From Sparassis latifolia (Eukaryota > Basidiomycota > Agaricomycetes > Polyporales > Sparassidaceae), in assembly GCA_018466975.1 (NCBI GenBank), contig CM031554.1:1674001-1738000 (forward strand): a stretch of DNA of 64,000 nucleotides, written 5' to 3'. The first letter of the stretch is position 1; each line of letters opens with the position of its first letter. The translations under genes and the position numbers were made by a program. Under the pieces are notes generated by a model, which ran no database searches, was not told where the DNA came from, and was given only the letters and a program-made list of their open reading frames with translations. Positions 1-11,392 of the stretch are shown in pieces.

Positions 1-690
1 GTGGTCGACTCCACTAATCATTGTCACATCCACCTTGTGGGGTACGGTCTTCATGCGGAACCTCGTTTCTCATTCGTGATTTCTATGCAAACTGATTTGA
101 CCTCTGGAAAGGGGGCCCTTGACAGCTTGTTTGAGGCCTTGCCAGAATTCTTTCCCTCTTGCAGATCGTTATCCCTTGTCGCAGATTTTGCACTGTTTCT
201 TGGGGTCGCTGTGGATCCTCCGTGGGACACGCTCCTCGCCTCCCTATACGACCTGGAGCAACTGCGGATTGGCTATGTTGCAGACACATCTGAACTACTT
301 CACGCGCTCTCCCGGGTGGCCAATTCTGGCGATTACACTGTACCAATGTGCCCTCATCTCAATGTCCTGACGATCTCTTGTAAAGAGGGTTGTATTGACT
401 TCTCCCGGCTAGTCAACGTTCTGGAAAAGCGGGCATCGTGTGGTAATCGACTACAGTCGCTAACAATACCTCGGTTGGTCGGAAACGGTTATGTCGAGGG
501 AATACGTCGTCTTGTGGAAAAAGTGATCGAGGCACAACCAGACAATGTATCAGGAGATAAATGGCGAAGGGTGTTCTGCGACGAACCAGAAGACGGTCCG
601 TGGGGAGATAAATGGCAAAGGGAGTTCTGCCCCTCATACCGGCGGGAATATGGGTCTTGCGAGTGGAGAAGAAGGAACCTCCCGTGGTGA
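1..690 (+). CDS. 3' part of a probable F-box/LRR-like protein (5' end outside window)
   Basis: The frame is open from the first base and ends in TGA at 688-690, so the gene most likely begins upstream. The 229 visible residues have the spacing of leucine-rich C-terminal parts of Agaricomycete F-box proteins: stretches such as RSLSLVADF, YDLEQLRIGYV, HLNVLTISC and LQSLTIPRLV recur every 30-60 residues. No F-box is visible because the N-terminus is missing. Near the end a 51-base in-frame near-duplication repeats a GDKW..FC block (residues about 185-215). The internal ATG codons are probably not the real start. Assignment to the F-box class is inference from pattern; a plain hypothetical protein is the alternative. 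Confidence 0.45.
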   Translation: MVDSTNHCHIHLVGYGLHAEPRFSFVISMQTDLTSGKGALDSLFEALPEFFPSCRSLSLVADFALFLGVAVDPPWDTLLASLYDLEQLRIGYVADTSELLHALSRVANSGDYTVPMCPHLNVLTISCKEGCIDFSRLVNVLEKRASCGNRLQSLTIPRLVGNGYVEGIRRLVEKVIEAQPDNVSGDKWRRVFCDEPEDGPWGDKWQREFCPSYRREYGSCEWRRRNLPW

Positions 691-1266
691 CACCGTCTTT
701 TGCTCTGGCTGTATACACTGTTTAGGCTATCTGTGTACTGGTAGCATCTATGAGCTCGGATGACAGTGTGTATGCCTTGTTCATACAGAGCGACTCACTG
801 TGCATGCATACTATGTTGGAGGATTTTGCTTCTATCATCTTTGACCACCGAGTGCCGCATCTGCTCATCATGAATTCTACCATGCTAGCAGGAAATCTCC
901 ACGTTGATTCAACGCCTAGCCTACCGAGAAGTATGCGAATGCCTAAACTTCTCACCCCGCACGTCTGACGGGTCACTAATTGTACATGGCCGCTAGCGCT
1001 CTAGTACTGGTGTACTGGTGAGCCGGTGAACGTCCAACTAGTTCTGCCATTTGACATTCAAGCCATGCTGCCCCGGATCGGCGACGCTGCAAGTATACAA
1101 AACGGACAAATTCAGATACGTACGCCATACTAGATAGCACACGGGTTGCTCAAGGTCGAGCAGAGAACATCGTACGCGATATTTAGCGTCAACTGGGAAA
1201 TGCCATCCATCGCGAATGGTACGGGAGGTCGCACTTTCAAGTTCAAGTTCAGTTCACGCGTCGGTT

Positions 1267-1285
1267 TATTTGTCCCGGACAAATA
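1267..1285 (+). repeat. 19-bp palindrome, copy 1
   Basis: The sequence is TATTTGTCC-C-GGACAAATA, two 9-bp perfect arms around one central base. The base run CACGCGT lies just 5' of it. Copy 2 is the same word on the opposite strand about 206 bases downstream. It could be a transcription-factor site or the end of a small inverted-repeat element. Confidence 0.7.
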
Positions 1286-1472
1286 GGTGCGAGTGGCTGT
1301 AGATACTTTTGGGCACCGTCCTCCACATCGACTCTTGACTAAAAGTGGCTCAAAAATTCTGCAGTTGTTTGGGTCCTGATGTACGGAGTACTCGAGAGAA
1401 GTGACTTCCAAAAATTGTCGCTCCAGTGGCCATTCCTCGGCCGAAGTCATGTGAAGTTACCACAAAAAGGTT

Positions 1473-1491
1473 TATTTGTCCGGGACAAATA
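1473..1491 (-). repeat. 19-bp palindrome, copy 2 (inverted)
   Basis: The sequence is TATTTGTCC-G-GGACAAATA, the exact reverse complement of the copy at 1267-1285. An ACGCGTG run follows directly, mirroring the CACGCGT flanking copy 1. The roughly 185 bases between the two copies do not code for anything recognisable. Confidence 0.7.
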
Positions 1492-1943
1492 ACGCGTGTG
1501 TGGCGCACACTTTCATCCTCAGGCTCGAGCAGAGTAGACGCTACATCGGCTTCTACTTTTTTGTGCCTCACAATATCTGTGTCTGATCGTGGAGCGACAG
1601 GCTACGCATGCATGTACAACAACGGACCGGTCTTCGTCGATCTGCTGTTATTGTCGTAAGTTACCGAAGAACTCGGAACATGGAAGTAGTACGATTAGTG
1701 CTAGGCCAAGTGGCCCGACCCAACGAAGTAGGTATCGCAAGGAAGTCGGAGGATAGAAGAGGTTAAGACGTGGGGTATTGAAATAGGGAAATAATGCAAA
1801 TGGTCTATGAACGAGAATATTGCACGGGAATCCGAGGAATAGTAAGTATAAACACAAGATAGCAAAGCAATGCGGCGTAGCGAGATGGAGCAGAGCCAAT
1901 TCACTTCAGGAGAGACTGCAGACGTCTCTACAGGAAGCAGCGA

Positions 1944-4900
1944 TCACATCGGCCGCCCCATTCCTCCTGGGGCGTACTGGCGCTCAATGTCTGTACCTCC
2001 CCAGCTCGGAGGAGTCTGACCAGAAGAGTCAGTCGTCCTACCCTCAACAGTCGGCGCAGCTGTCACGAATGACTGATTCGCCGTGCTGATGTCTGGCTGG
2101 CTTGTTTCATCTACCTGTCCATGCCCAATTATCGGCACGCCAAGTCGCTCAGTTTGGACGCTCAGTTCAGATGGCGGCGCCGACGGTGCGCCGCCAGAGA
2201 ACGTGGACAGAGCGGTCTGCAGCCCTTGGGAGCCCTCCCCGATGTCTGAGCCCGACGTTGAAGCAGGCTCAGGTTGAGTCTCCTCCAGTGGTGCCGGGAC
2301 TTCGGCAATATCTTCAATCTCCTGGGCCGCTTCCTCTCTCCTCCACTGCTCTCTGAGCGGATGCCCGAAAGTGTGGTTCTCCGGACTGCTCAGCACCGCG
2401 TCCGACTGGGCCGAGTCAAACGGCGAGTCGGACAGCCGCTGCATGGAATTCGTGCGTGAGCGCACGAGGTCCAGCGATGACCGGGACGCTGCACCGATGG
2501 AGTGTATGAGCGACTGCGCCCGCGAGCGCGCCGACTCCGAATGAGAGTGCGCTGAATTAGTACGCGAGCGCGAATCTGATCTCGATCCCGTACCAGATCG
2601 TGATCGTGAGCCGTTCGCCCGACGTTGGGAGAGGCTGCTTCCCCGCCGCAGGTTGATGAGCGACTGCCGCGGGCTGGGCCCAGCTGAAAGTAGACCGACG
2701 CTGTCGTGCTGCTCTGCCTCTTCTATCGAACCCTCCGCCTCTGGCACGTCCATGAGAGACTCCTCGTGATAGCCCTCGTTGTCAGTATCGACCGCAGGGA
2801 CAGGTACGGGTCCGAATGTCGTAGACGTCTCCGTCGCTGCACTTCCTGTTCGAGTGCGTGCACGAGGCCGGGCGGGGAAGACCACTGGCGAGGGCGATCC
2901 AGGAGAGCTCGGAGTGGCGGAACCAGGAGTGCCTGGAGCAGGAACAGTTCGCGCCCTCGCTCTTCTTTCCACCTGCGGATGTCTGGGCGGCATCGGCATG
3001 ACGCTGCCGCTGAAGCTGGATGCCAGCGGGCTTGGAGCGTTGGAGCTTCCGAGGGACAAGGGTGAGTCCGTTGACTCCCGATTCCCCGTCGACTGCGTCG
3101 ATCGCGAATGGTGTGTTGATCGCGACTGTGTTGACCGCGACTGTGTGGAGCGCGACTGTGTAGAATGTGTCTGCGTTGAGCGAGAATGCGCTGAGTGAGG
3201 TGTAGAGTGTGAGGGCGGCGACATACGAGACGCAGAAGACATGCTCGTGCGCTGCGGTCTGCGGAACTGGAAGGGATATCGCGAGGCGACCGGGCGGCCC
3301 AAACTGGACATAGAACCGGAAGTGCGTCTCTCCTCACTCGCTTCCTCTTCCTCCTCTTCCTCCTCCTCTTCTTCCTCCTCTCCCTCCTCTTCTTCGTCCT
3401 CCTCTCCCTCCTCTTCTTCCTCCTCTTCCCCATCCTCCTCGTCATCACCCTCAATCGGCACCTCGACCCCCTCCTCAGGCTCCGGCGAAGGCGGGAAAGG
3501 CACAACATCCTGAGACGAGACCTGCGCGCCATACCCCGTGAACGGATACGGCAGCTTCATCAACGGCCCTGATGGATCAGCTGAGAGCTGCTCTTTGGAC
3601 TGTACAACAGCAGCAGGCGGAGCGACACCACCCTCCGGTTCCCCAGCCTCCTGGCTCCTCTTCTCTTCCACCAGCTCTGCACCCATCGGCACAGGACTTT
3701 CGAACAACTTGTCCGAGAGCACGGGCCGGCGCGCAGGCTGCGGGCCCGACGGGAGACCCGCGGCCGCAAAGACCTGCTGCATGCCCTCAAACGGCATGGA
3801 CGCCTCGGGTGACTCTGCGTGCCCCTCCTTCGGTGCGACGCCCGAGCTCGAGCGCGGCGGTTTGAGCGTCATGCAAAAGTCATACGCGTCCTTGATGCGC
3901 AGGAGCGTGCACTCCTTCCAGCTCCACGGCAGCGCATCCATATCCGCAGCGTCCTCGCCGCTGAACGCCGTAACCGTCTTCTCCGCGTCCTCCTCCTCCC
4001 AGCGGTATCGTGGCCCACACAGACCGGCACAGCCGTGTCCGCTGAAAATCCAGAGGCCAATCCTGCAAGAAGGTATATCAGAACATATCACCGGCAAGGT
4101 ATACCGCGGAGATCTATCGACATACAGACTCAAGAAGAGAACCAGGATCCGCCATGCCGTCCATGCGGCATTAGCGATGAGCACGCCACGGGCGTACCCG
4201 GATAGCGTTCCGTTCGCGCGGAAGAATGCCCCATCTCGTTGGCTGATGCCTGCATCGGCAAGAGCAAGATAATCCGCTTGGGTGGAGGAAAATGCCAGCA
4301 GCAGGGCCAGCGACAGCGCCGCACGCGGCAATAGGAGTGCGACAGTGGGCCAATTCTGGGCATAATAGTATGCAGTCTCGGCGAGTCCATCGCGAACGTT
4401 GGCATGCTCGCCAGAAAAGGCTGAGGAGCGAATATGATACATGAAGCAGAAGTTCGTGTACGAGGTCATGCAGACATAGTTGAAAGCAGGTGAGGACAAG
4501 TATATTGGGAACATTAGCGGTCGCTCTATGCGGACGGATCAGTAAAAGCGACCCGAAGCAGCCATACTTGTACTCACTAACTCTCCAACGCCGGTAGAAG
4601 GAGTATAGCAGCTCATACACAATAAACACTACAGCGATCCAGACAAACCAGCAAGCAATATACGCGGCAGCGCCTAGCGCCCAATTCCGACCAGAGCCTG
4701 GCACGCCTGGTGCAACGGGATTCGGATGCTTGGCTACTCTATGGGCAAAACACATTGAGACAGGAAAGTCGACAAGAAAGAAAAACTCACAGTATCAATA
4801 TATATACAGCATTGAAGTCGAAAAAGGTTTGCAGAGGGATGTGGGCGAGAACAAGTACAGGAAACAGGAAGAACCATAGACGAGTTTTCCAGGAGGGGCT

Positions 4901-5452
4901 TCGAAGCAGCTCTGGATGGAGTGCCATCGAGTTGAACCGGGGCCGAGGGAAATGTGAGAAGGCACCCGACGAGAAGAGCGTCGGTGACATGCCGGCGCTT
5001 GTCGCGCGGGACCAAACACGGGCATGGGCGGGGTTGGAGAACGCGCGCGACTGGTCCGTGGGTTCGCGCTGCCTCTTTACATCTTCCACACCCTGCGTTG
5101 TTGAGCCCTGCAAGCTGACGATACGCACCGATCTCGGAGTCGGCTTGCGTCCGACCACGTAGGATTCGTTACTTGGGCCGGGTTCGCTGAACATGCCCAC
5201 CACAGACGACTGTATGGTCGAACGGGGGGCTGGCGGCGGGGGCCGTTTTGGAAGCCAAGATGGGTATCCTTCGGAGCTCGACGACACTCTCTGCGGCGAC
5301 TGCGCCGAAGACGACGGTTGTTCTGAAACCGGGGTAGGGCGGCAGTGCTGTTGCTCTGCCTGGTCAGATTCCACGCGAGAGCTCGGCCGCGAAGGAGAAG
5401 AATTCTGGCTGTAGTCCTCTGGAGGCGTTGAGGAGTCGTACTGTCGTGACAT
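1944..5452 (-). CDS. Large hypothetical membrane protein with acidic and Ser/Arg-rich tail (1113 aa)
   Basis: Four exons join in frame: 5452-4791, 4738-4578, 4525-4126 and 4062-1944, all with GT..AG borders. The N-terminal ~190 residues are Ser/Pro-rich and probably cytosolic. Hydrophobic segments follow: one around WFFLFPVLVLAHIP, a second in exon 2 around YIACWFVWIAVVFIVYELL, and two or more in exon 3. The last ~600 residues are low complexity: an almost uninterrupted Glu tract (genomic 3335-3440), repeated SRSTQ units, and Ser/Arg runs. The 63-base intron 4125-4063 is a multiple of three without a stop, so retention would only insert 21 residues. No known domain is recognised; a cell-surface sensor or scaffold is only a guess. 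Frame closure over four exons supports the model. Confidence 0.75.
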
Positions 5453-7300
5453 ATCCGTAGATTAGATGCAGACATGCAAAAATGAGTAGAGTACGCAAAG
5501 TCCGTGTAGATAAGATGAGGTTACGCGTAAACGGGAGACGCGAGCGCGACACTCAGAGCTGAACACAGGCTCTAAAGCGCAGCAGCTGCTGGGACCTTGA
5601 ACGCGAGAGCCTCGTGTGCAGTGACGATGGGCAGCCTCGTGTAGGGCGAGCAGACAAAAAACGCGCAAGCCGACGTCGACCATCAACAACTTACCAATAT
5701 GTACTAGCCGCCGGCGCGTCCGGATGTCCCCGTAAATTGCTTCCGGAAATACCTCCGTGCAATCGACGACGACTTCGGCGACGAGAATTGAACGGAAATG
5801 AAGGAAGGTTGGGAAACGAAGGTGAGACGGATCAGTTGTTACGACTATCCGAGGTGGTGGTCGACGATGAAGATGCGATTTTTATCGAAATCTCCCTATG
5901 TTGCCATGTCGATTTTCCCCAGACCTACTCGATCCGTAAGTTGACGTTATGTTTGTATTCGTGGGTCCATTCACGATAATCAGCTTCGATACCTGATGAA
6001 TAGTCTGATGGACATGAGGTGACGTCCAGCTGGAACCCATGGCCTTCTGAAAAAAAGTATCTTCTGCGCGAAAGCCGCCATCAGGTGATTCCAACCATCC
6101 TTGAGCTTTCTGTCACTGGATGCGGCGAGTCTATCCCCTGTCTCGTCGATGAACAATTAGACTGGATTATAGACTGCCTATTTCTGTTGGATAGGTATGG
6201 TTAGGACCCATCTGTCTCGATGCCTTTCCTCCCGTGTTCCGAGCAGAATACTTGAAGCAATGGACGAAATGCATCAAATAGACGATGGCCTACACTCCGG
6301 ACCCGTCACGCGATGTGGACTTCAGTCTATTCCTAGACGTTTGTTACGAAGGAGTCAGTTGTAGCAATGGAGGAACCTGCATACAGAGCGCAGGACATCC
6401 CGCAACTACCACCTGCTCCTCGCACCGAGGTCAGTGCGCACTGCCTAGCAGTCAATCGTCTTGTGTCGTTAACACTCACGTTGCTGTCAATCTTGCGATG
6501 GCCACCGATGTTTTAATTCCAGAGTAGTAGCCTGTAACCGCAAACTACGCCTTGTGTTTCTTTCTCAGGCATGAACAGCTCGTTATACGCTTTGCTGGCC
6601 TCATCATTACGGTTACCGACAGGTATCGGTTGATACACCTATACTTTGTTCCCGTTCCGACGGTGCACCGGAGACGGACCTCCCAGGATTTTGAGCCTAT
6701 TTTGGAGTCCAACAAAGGAGATGTAAGGACTTGAAAGGGAGGCATAAGGAGGCTGGGCAGGGATCATGCAGGTAGGTGGAAAGGAAAGGCAGCTATGTTT
6801 CATTTGTCTCCAGACTTTATATTCTGTCGCAGATCCTGCAGGATCTCCTTTGTCACTGATTCAGCCAGATTAATTGAGCTTAGGGTTCGAATGTTTCAGT
6901 TGAGAAAATGAAACGCGCGACACCGTCAGATGCCAGGGAGAAGGGCACACCCATCTATAAGTGGAAGTTCACCTTCTTGATTGGGACAGCTTCGACCGCG
7001 CTTTGCCGAGCATCTCTCTGTAGCGTTAATCGCCTCGCGACATCGTTGTGGCTCACACGACGTTTGAGCCACCACGCTTCGGGAGGTCAACTTCCTTTAC
7101 ATCTAGCACGAGGTATGCATGCATTTTTTGTGTGTAGGAGAGGAGAGCGGGAGTAGGGAAATTGATCTTGGTAGGGCGTGCCAGTGGACGTGGAAGCTCA
7201 CAATGGACAGGCGAACCTGAAGCCTTCATAACATCGATACACCCGACCATAAAGACAATTAAGCCGAACATGGACATAATATCAGGGTAGCAAAGCGCTC
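5453..7300. other. Intergenic region without a recognisable gene
   Basis: Several short frames exist (for example 5614-5979 and 6285-6527, plus strand), but none shows a known family, a homologue elsewhere in the window, or a splice chain that lengthens it. They read like decayed or random sequence. The upstream region of the 1944-5452 gene, and so its promoter, must lie in the first part. Confidence 0.4.
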
Positions 7301-8242
7301 TCAGACAGCACAGAAACGCTCCGACGGCAAAACTGGGATCAAAATCAGGAACTCGTCGTTCTTCAGGAGTTTACCCAACTTCCAGGCTCCCCTGCGCACA
7401 TACTCGTCCAGCACCTCCTGGGGCTCAGTATGGTCGACAGGGAAGTTGGTAGACACGGATGAGATCACGCCATCGGTGCGTGCATCACCGAACAGAGTGC
7501 CGCGAAGGACAGCGGTCTTGATGTATTCGACCGACGAAGTCTGAAGCACTGCTCGAGCTTTCCAAGCGATGAATTCGGTATCGACTTCGTCCATCCGAAC
7601 ATCTAGTGATCTCGTCAAATATCATGATTCCGATGGGAAAGATATCGTGCTTACGACTAAATTTGGCGAGAGCGCTGCATGAAGCGGGTTGGGACGAGGC
7701 CAAACCGATAATTGTTAGCTTAGCCGACCACGCATCTCTTTTGAGGCGCAGTAAGAGCGTGGTTGCGATGTATTGCCTGCGGAAGCTGCGCTCGACCACA
7801 AGTTGTGTCACCCATCCAACCACATCTAAAACACATGGTAAGGTTTGACGAGAGGTAATTTACGATTACAACAAACCTTCACCGCAGTCCCAAGAAGTGG
7901 CGAAGGCGTGGCCGATCAATTTATCGCCCTTCGTGAGGGTAACCAAGACACTGCGCTCGGGATCGCTCAAGCACTGAGCCTTCAACCTAGAAACCGTATT
8001 CTTCACCCGATCACCTTGGTATTCCAACAATCAGTGCATGGCGTGATGTCCATCCACTGAGAATGCTCACCGGGTACGTATTTAGGGTTTACATCCTTAC
8101 AGTGCGTGGCCCAGATACCATAGTTTTCGCTGAACAATTCGGCGCATTGTGCAAGCTGGGTAGCTGTAATCTCGGGGCCCACAGTAACGCGAATTGTTTC
8201 TACGGCTTCAGAGATAGGATGAGGAGAAATGGAGTCTGTCAT
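7301..8242 (-). CDS. GNAT-family N-acetyltransferase-like protein (260 aa)
   Basis: Exons 8242-8071, 8014-7877, 7825-7655 and 7602-7301 splice with GT..AG and close in frame. The protein shows the layout of a fungal GNAT subfamily: an N-terminal LFSENYGIW region, a beta strand LIGHAFATSWD, the core GWVTQLVVERSFRR, then GLASSQPASCSALAKF and a C-terminal half containing YIKTAVLRGTLF and VDHTEP. GNAT enzymes move an acetyl group from acetyl-CoA to an amine; the substrate here is unknown. In the acetyl-CoA loop, where the family norm is R/Q-x-x-G-x-A/G, the sequence reads RRQYIA, so the glycine is replaced by tyrosine. Binding or activity may be changed. The ATG at 8242 is preferred over 8284 because the residues before it are low complexity. 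Confidence 0.8.
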
Positions 8243-9141
8243 TGTCGTGGTGGTCGGACTACAAGACCGCCGAGCTACGTACACGAGTCATTAGGGTTCG
8301 TCAAGATCTTGTAAAGATCTGGCACGCATGGCACACATGAGTACTGCATGAGTACGTACTGAGCTACGTCTCTGCATTTTTAACAGATTTGCTATTTCAC
8401 TGCATCGATGCACTTCAGAGCTAGAAGCTGTCCACGCCGATACGAGCTTGAGGCATAGCACCGCGACTGTGAAAGATTAACATAAATACACAGAAATAAT
8501 ACCTACTTATACCCAACTTTCTGAGTTGCAGTAAGGGGTAACAAAACGTCTGTTCTGTGCTCCTTCAATCACTTTGGTTATTCTAGCGTTTTTATGGCAC
8601 TGGTCCTCTTCAGTTGGCGCCGGCTAATATTTATTATATTTGAGGCGCTCGCCTGGCGCTTATATTGCCAAATTAGTAGAAACGCGTCTCGATCGACGCG
8701 TCTCCCATCTTCGTCAAGTCGAATTTGGCGGAAAACTGCTTTAGACTTTGTTATCATAAGTGTTCTCGCACAACGCAAGAAGACTCAGAAAACGTTCAAC
8801 CAACGGGAACAGTAATCGGAAATAAGGACTGACTCAGGTGAGCTACATCGTCTTCGTTCCTGCCCGCGGGCCGCCAGCCACAGAACAAGGTGGATGGTTT
8901 GAAGACAGAACGTGGGCAGTTTTGAACAACTGCAGTTCTAAATACCGTTTACATTTTTGCTGACTTCCGGTGCATTGTAAGGAAGCAAGGAGAACCACCT
9001 GGCATTTCAATCTCCCAGCGGCGTTTACCATGAACGGTTCCGTCGTACCTGCAGCGCACACCGGCGTATACAGGGTTCAATATGTCCTGACCAATTTATT
9101 CTCCAATGTCCAATTGCCCGATATCCAATCCGTGCGAGAGG
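8243..9141. other. Intergenic region
   Basis: Divergent spacer between the acetyltransferase (leftward) and the MYND gene (rightward), so both promoters should lie here. Two ACGCGT words at about 8681-8703 form a short inverted pair; ACGCGT is the yeast MCB cell-cycle box, but function here is unproven. No coding frame is convincing. Confidence 0.4.
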
Positions 9142-11204
9142 ATGCTGAGCTTGGTGAGACTCCAAAGTTCCTTACAGCGGACAACTGTCCTCGCTAAGCT
9201 GTTTGTGTTACGGTATTCAGCACCGTCTTTAAGGGAGAGTCAAAGTAGTGACAGATCCACGCCAGTAATGACAGATGGGAGTACGGGGAAGGTCATCCTC
9301 GACCCCGTCTCTGACGGACTGTTGTACAATCATTTCCTCCCGAACCTCTTCAAATGGAGCTTTTTCGTTCATACTGACGACGGTAAGTGAACACCCTTTG
9401 CATTCTCTTTGCCGATACCATACTGCGCCGCATAGTTCCCGACGACCTACTGAAAGAATGCGTATGGGCCTTGGAGATGTTCATCCTAGAGCTTATCGAG
9501 AGTTCCGATGCTCAGCTCCGCGCCATGGGGCACATTACGCGACGAACTGCTGACAGTAAAATGGCGTACGCCAAGAACGCGATGGTGCGCTCACCGCTCT
9601 CTATATTCATTGTACCAGACTCAATCAGAGCACGAAACCGGAAGATCATGCATGCCAAATTCAAAGCTGCGATACATATGCTGTGGGTCGCCCCTTCGTA
9701 CAGGTGCATCGACACGACTGATTCGAGGCTTGTGCAGAAAACCAACCATAAACCGTGCAGCTGATGCAGTAACGCACTTGAAACACGTCGTCGAAGTTGT
9801 TAAGAGTACCTCCGGCAGCGACTTATACAGCGGAAATCGGTGACGTATTCGCGTTATGTGTACGGCACGACAACTGATAGAAAGTGGCAGAGACCTATTT
9901 GTGACCTACGCCGAAGCTCTTCTTTGTAACGGTGAGGAAAATGAGGCACAGACGGTCCTGGAACGTGTCCTAAAGGTCGAGGATCCGTCGCCTGAAGGAT
10001 TACTGTACCTCGTTAAAGCAAAGGCGCTCGTGTCCCGTGTGTACCGTTCTCATGGTCTTGAGCAGAAGGCTCTGAAGCAGTATGTGTTCTCGCTGATGCT
10101 CGTGATCTCATTCACGCATGAGTTTCTAGTGAAGAGTGGCTTGTCAAGTGGTTCCGCAAAAATCCCCACTTCCTACCGGAAAACCTGATGCAAGAGCTGC
10201 TGATGCCTGCAGGGGAGCCAAGTACGGTGCTTGAGGCACTCGGTGGGCCCGAGTGGCTCGACAATCGTCAGCACACCGATAAGACTGTCCATCGGCTGTC
10301 GAAGCAGTGCAGACAATGTGGTGCAAGAGAGCCCATCGTGAAGCTCTCGCTGTGCAGTGGCTGCAAAACCATCTACTACTGGTGCGTTCGTTATCTGCTC
10401 GTTGGTCGTCGTCATCGTCATGTTCTCCAAGCTCCTCTGCGTGTCAGAAGCAGAACTGGCCGTATCACAAGTGAGTATTCCTTTTTGTGGCTGACCGGCC
10501 TCGTACTCATGTCTCGATCTTAGAGCCGGATGCAAGTCAGTACAGGAATCCTCCTTTCCCTCGTACATTGCTGATGTGCAACCACCAGAGACAAGGCAGA
10601 GCTACATGACAGGCTTGCAAAGCTTGCCGTCTCGCAACCCAGTGCTGCTCAAAAGGAGAAGGACTTCCACGCCTGGCTGGAGATCTGTAACCAAACCGCC
10701 TTTCACCACGCCTTGGGGCTCCGGAGAGATCCCAGTCGCGGGCGCACGCACATCATCTTCCAAGAAGTTGTGTATACCCCAAAGGCCTCCGCGCAGGTGC
10801 GGCTTAAGTTCCGCATCCTACGCTGCGGGGTGTTCCTGATCGCCGACGTCCTCGGTGAGATCGAGCGCTTAATGAACCTCAATGCAGGAGAGGGAATGGA
10901 GTACGTCAAGAGCATATTCGACGAGATGGACTCGACTGGGATGCGGGGAAGAGGAGTTATGTTCCTCGTGCTGTCTTACGGTCGCGGAGTCCGACCATGG
11001 CTCGGTGGAGGTACGCACTCGTGGCTACGTGGTATGTCGCTCGAGGTACTGACTCAGCGCACGTTTGCAGACGCGGCGCCGTCCCCATTTCTGCAATCGC
11101 AGCCATACGATCCTGATTGGCGTACAGCACTGAATCCGACTATGCCCCCCGTGAAGATCGAGCTTGCCGGAGGCAAGATTCAAGACGCAGAGAATGACGT
11201 TTGA
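9142..11204 (+). CDS. TPR-like / MYND-type zinc finger protein
   Basis: A chain of exons (9142-9382, 9436-..., ...-10079, 10130-10381, 10432-10470, 10524-10535, 10589-11010, 11071-11204) gives a protein with a helical, TPR-like N-terminal half and a MYND zinc finger. The finger is split over four small exons and is complete: CRQCG..., LCSGCKTIYYC, SSACQKQNWPYHK, then C, which gives the CxxC..CxxC..CxxxC..HxxxC pattern. MYND fingers bind Pro-rich peptides in partner proteins; this family is greatly expanded in Agaricomycetes and has no known enzymatic role. The stretch 9698-9885 is hard: frame continuity needs an unusually short intron (about 40 bases, 9698-9737) and the in-frame TGA at 9841 must lie in another short intron, or the gene is damaged there. 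The start at 9142 (MLSLVRLQSSL) fits the family better than 9106. Confidence 0.7.
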
Positions 11205-11392
11205 TTTTGATATTTATGTTTCGAAGTCCAGTCGTCATTGCAATGAGTTCTTTCTTGAGCACAATCTCGATCTTCGCATGTCATTTGATGCCCATACAAA
11301 GGCGTTGAACATACCTGGTAAACTGTCCCATGAAGGCGACATTAATGTGTATTAAAGTATTTTGGTGAAAATAAAGTATTGGTGTGGCATTA

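Larger units (their letters stand above)
691..1943. other. Gene-free stretch with two inverted palindromes
   Basis: No convincing coding frame is visible; short ORFs here lack family features and splice-site context. The only structured signal is a pair of 19-bp palindromes at 1267-1285 and 1473-1491, listed separately. Confidence 0.5.

Noticed and set aside
2723..4272. Long frames overlapping the large membrane protein, including poly-Ser and Arg-rich ones on both strands
   Set aside because: They are shadows of the Glu- and Ser/Arg-rich low-complexity coding region; only the minus-strand 1944-5452 chain has membrane segments and consistent splicing.
6885..6900. GGTTCGAA word resembling a tRNA B box
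   Set aside because: No A box, acceptor stem or 3' partner at tRNA distance could be found.
10080..10129. Apparent frameshift and TGA in the MYND gene after EQKALK
   Set aside because: A GTATGT..TTTCTAG intron of 50 bases removes it and joins cleanly to EEWLVKWFRKNPH.
10536..10588. Apparent frameshift after the MYND finger
   Set aside because: Explained by a 53-base intron starting GTCAGT that joins GCK to DKAELHDRL.
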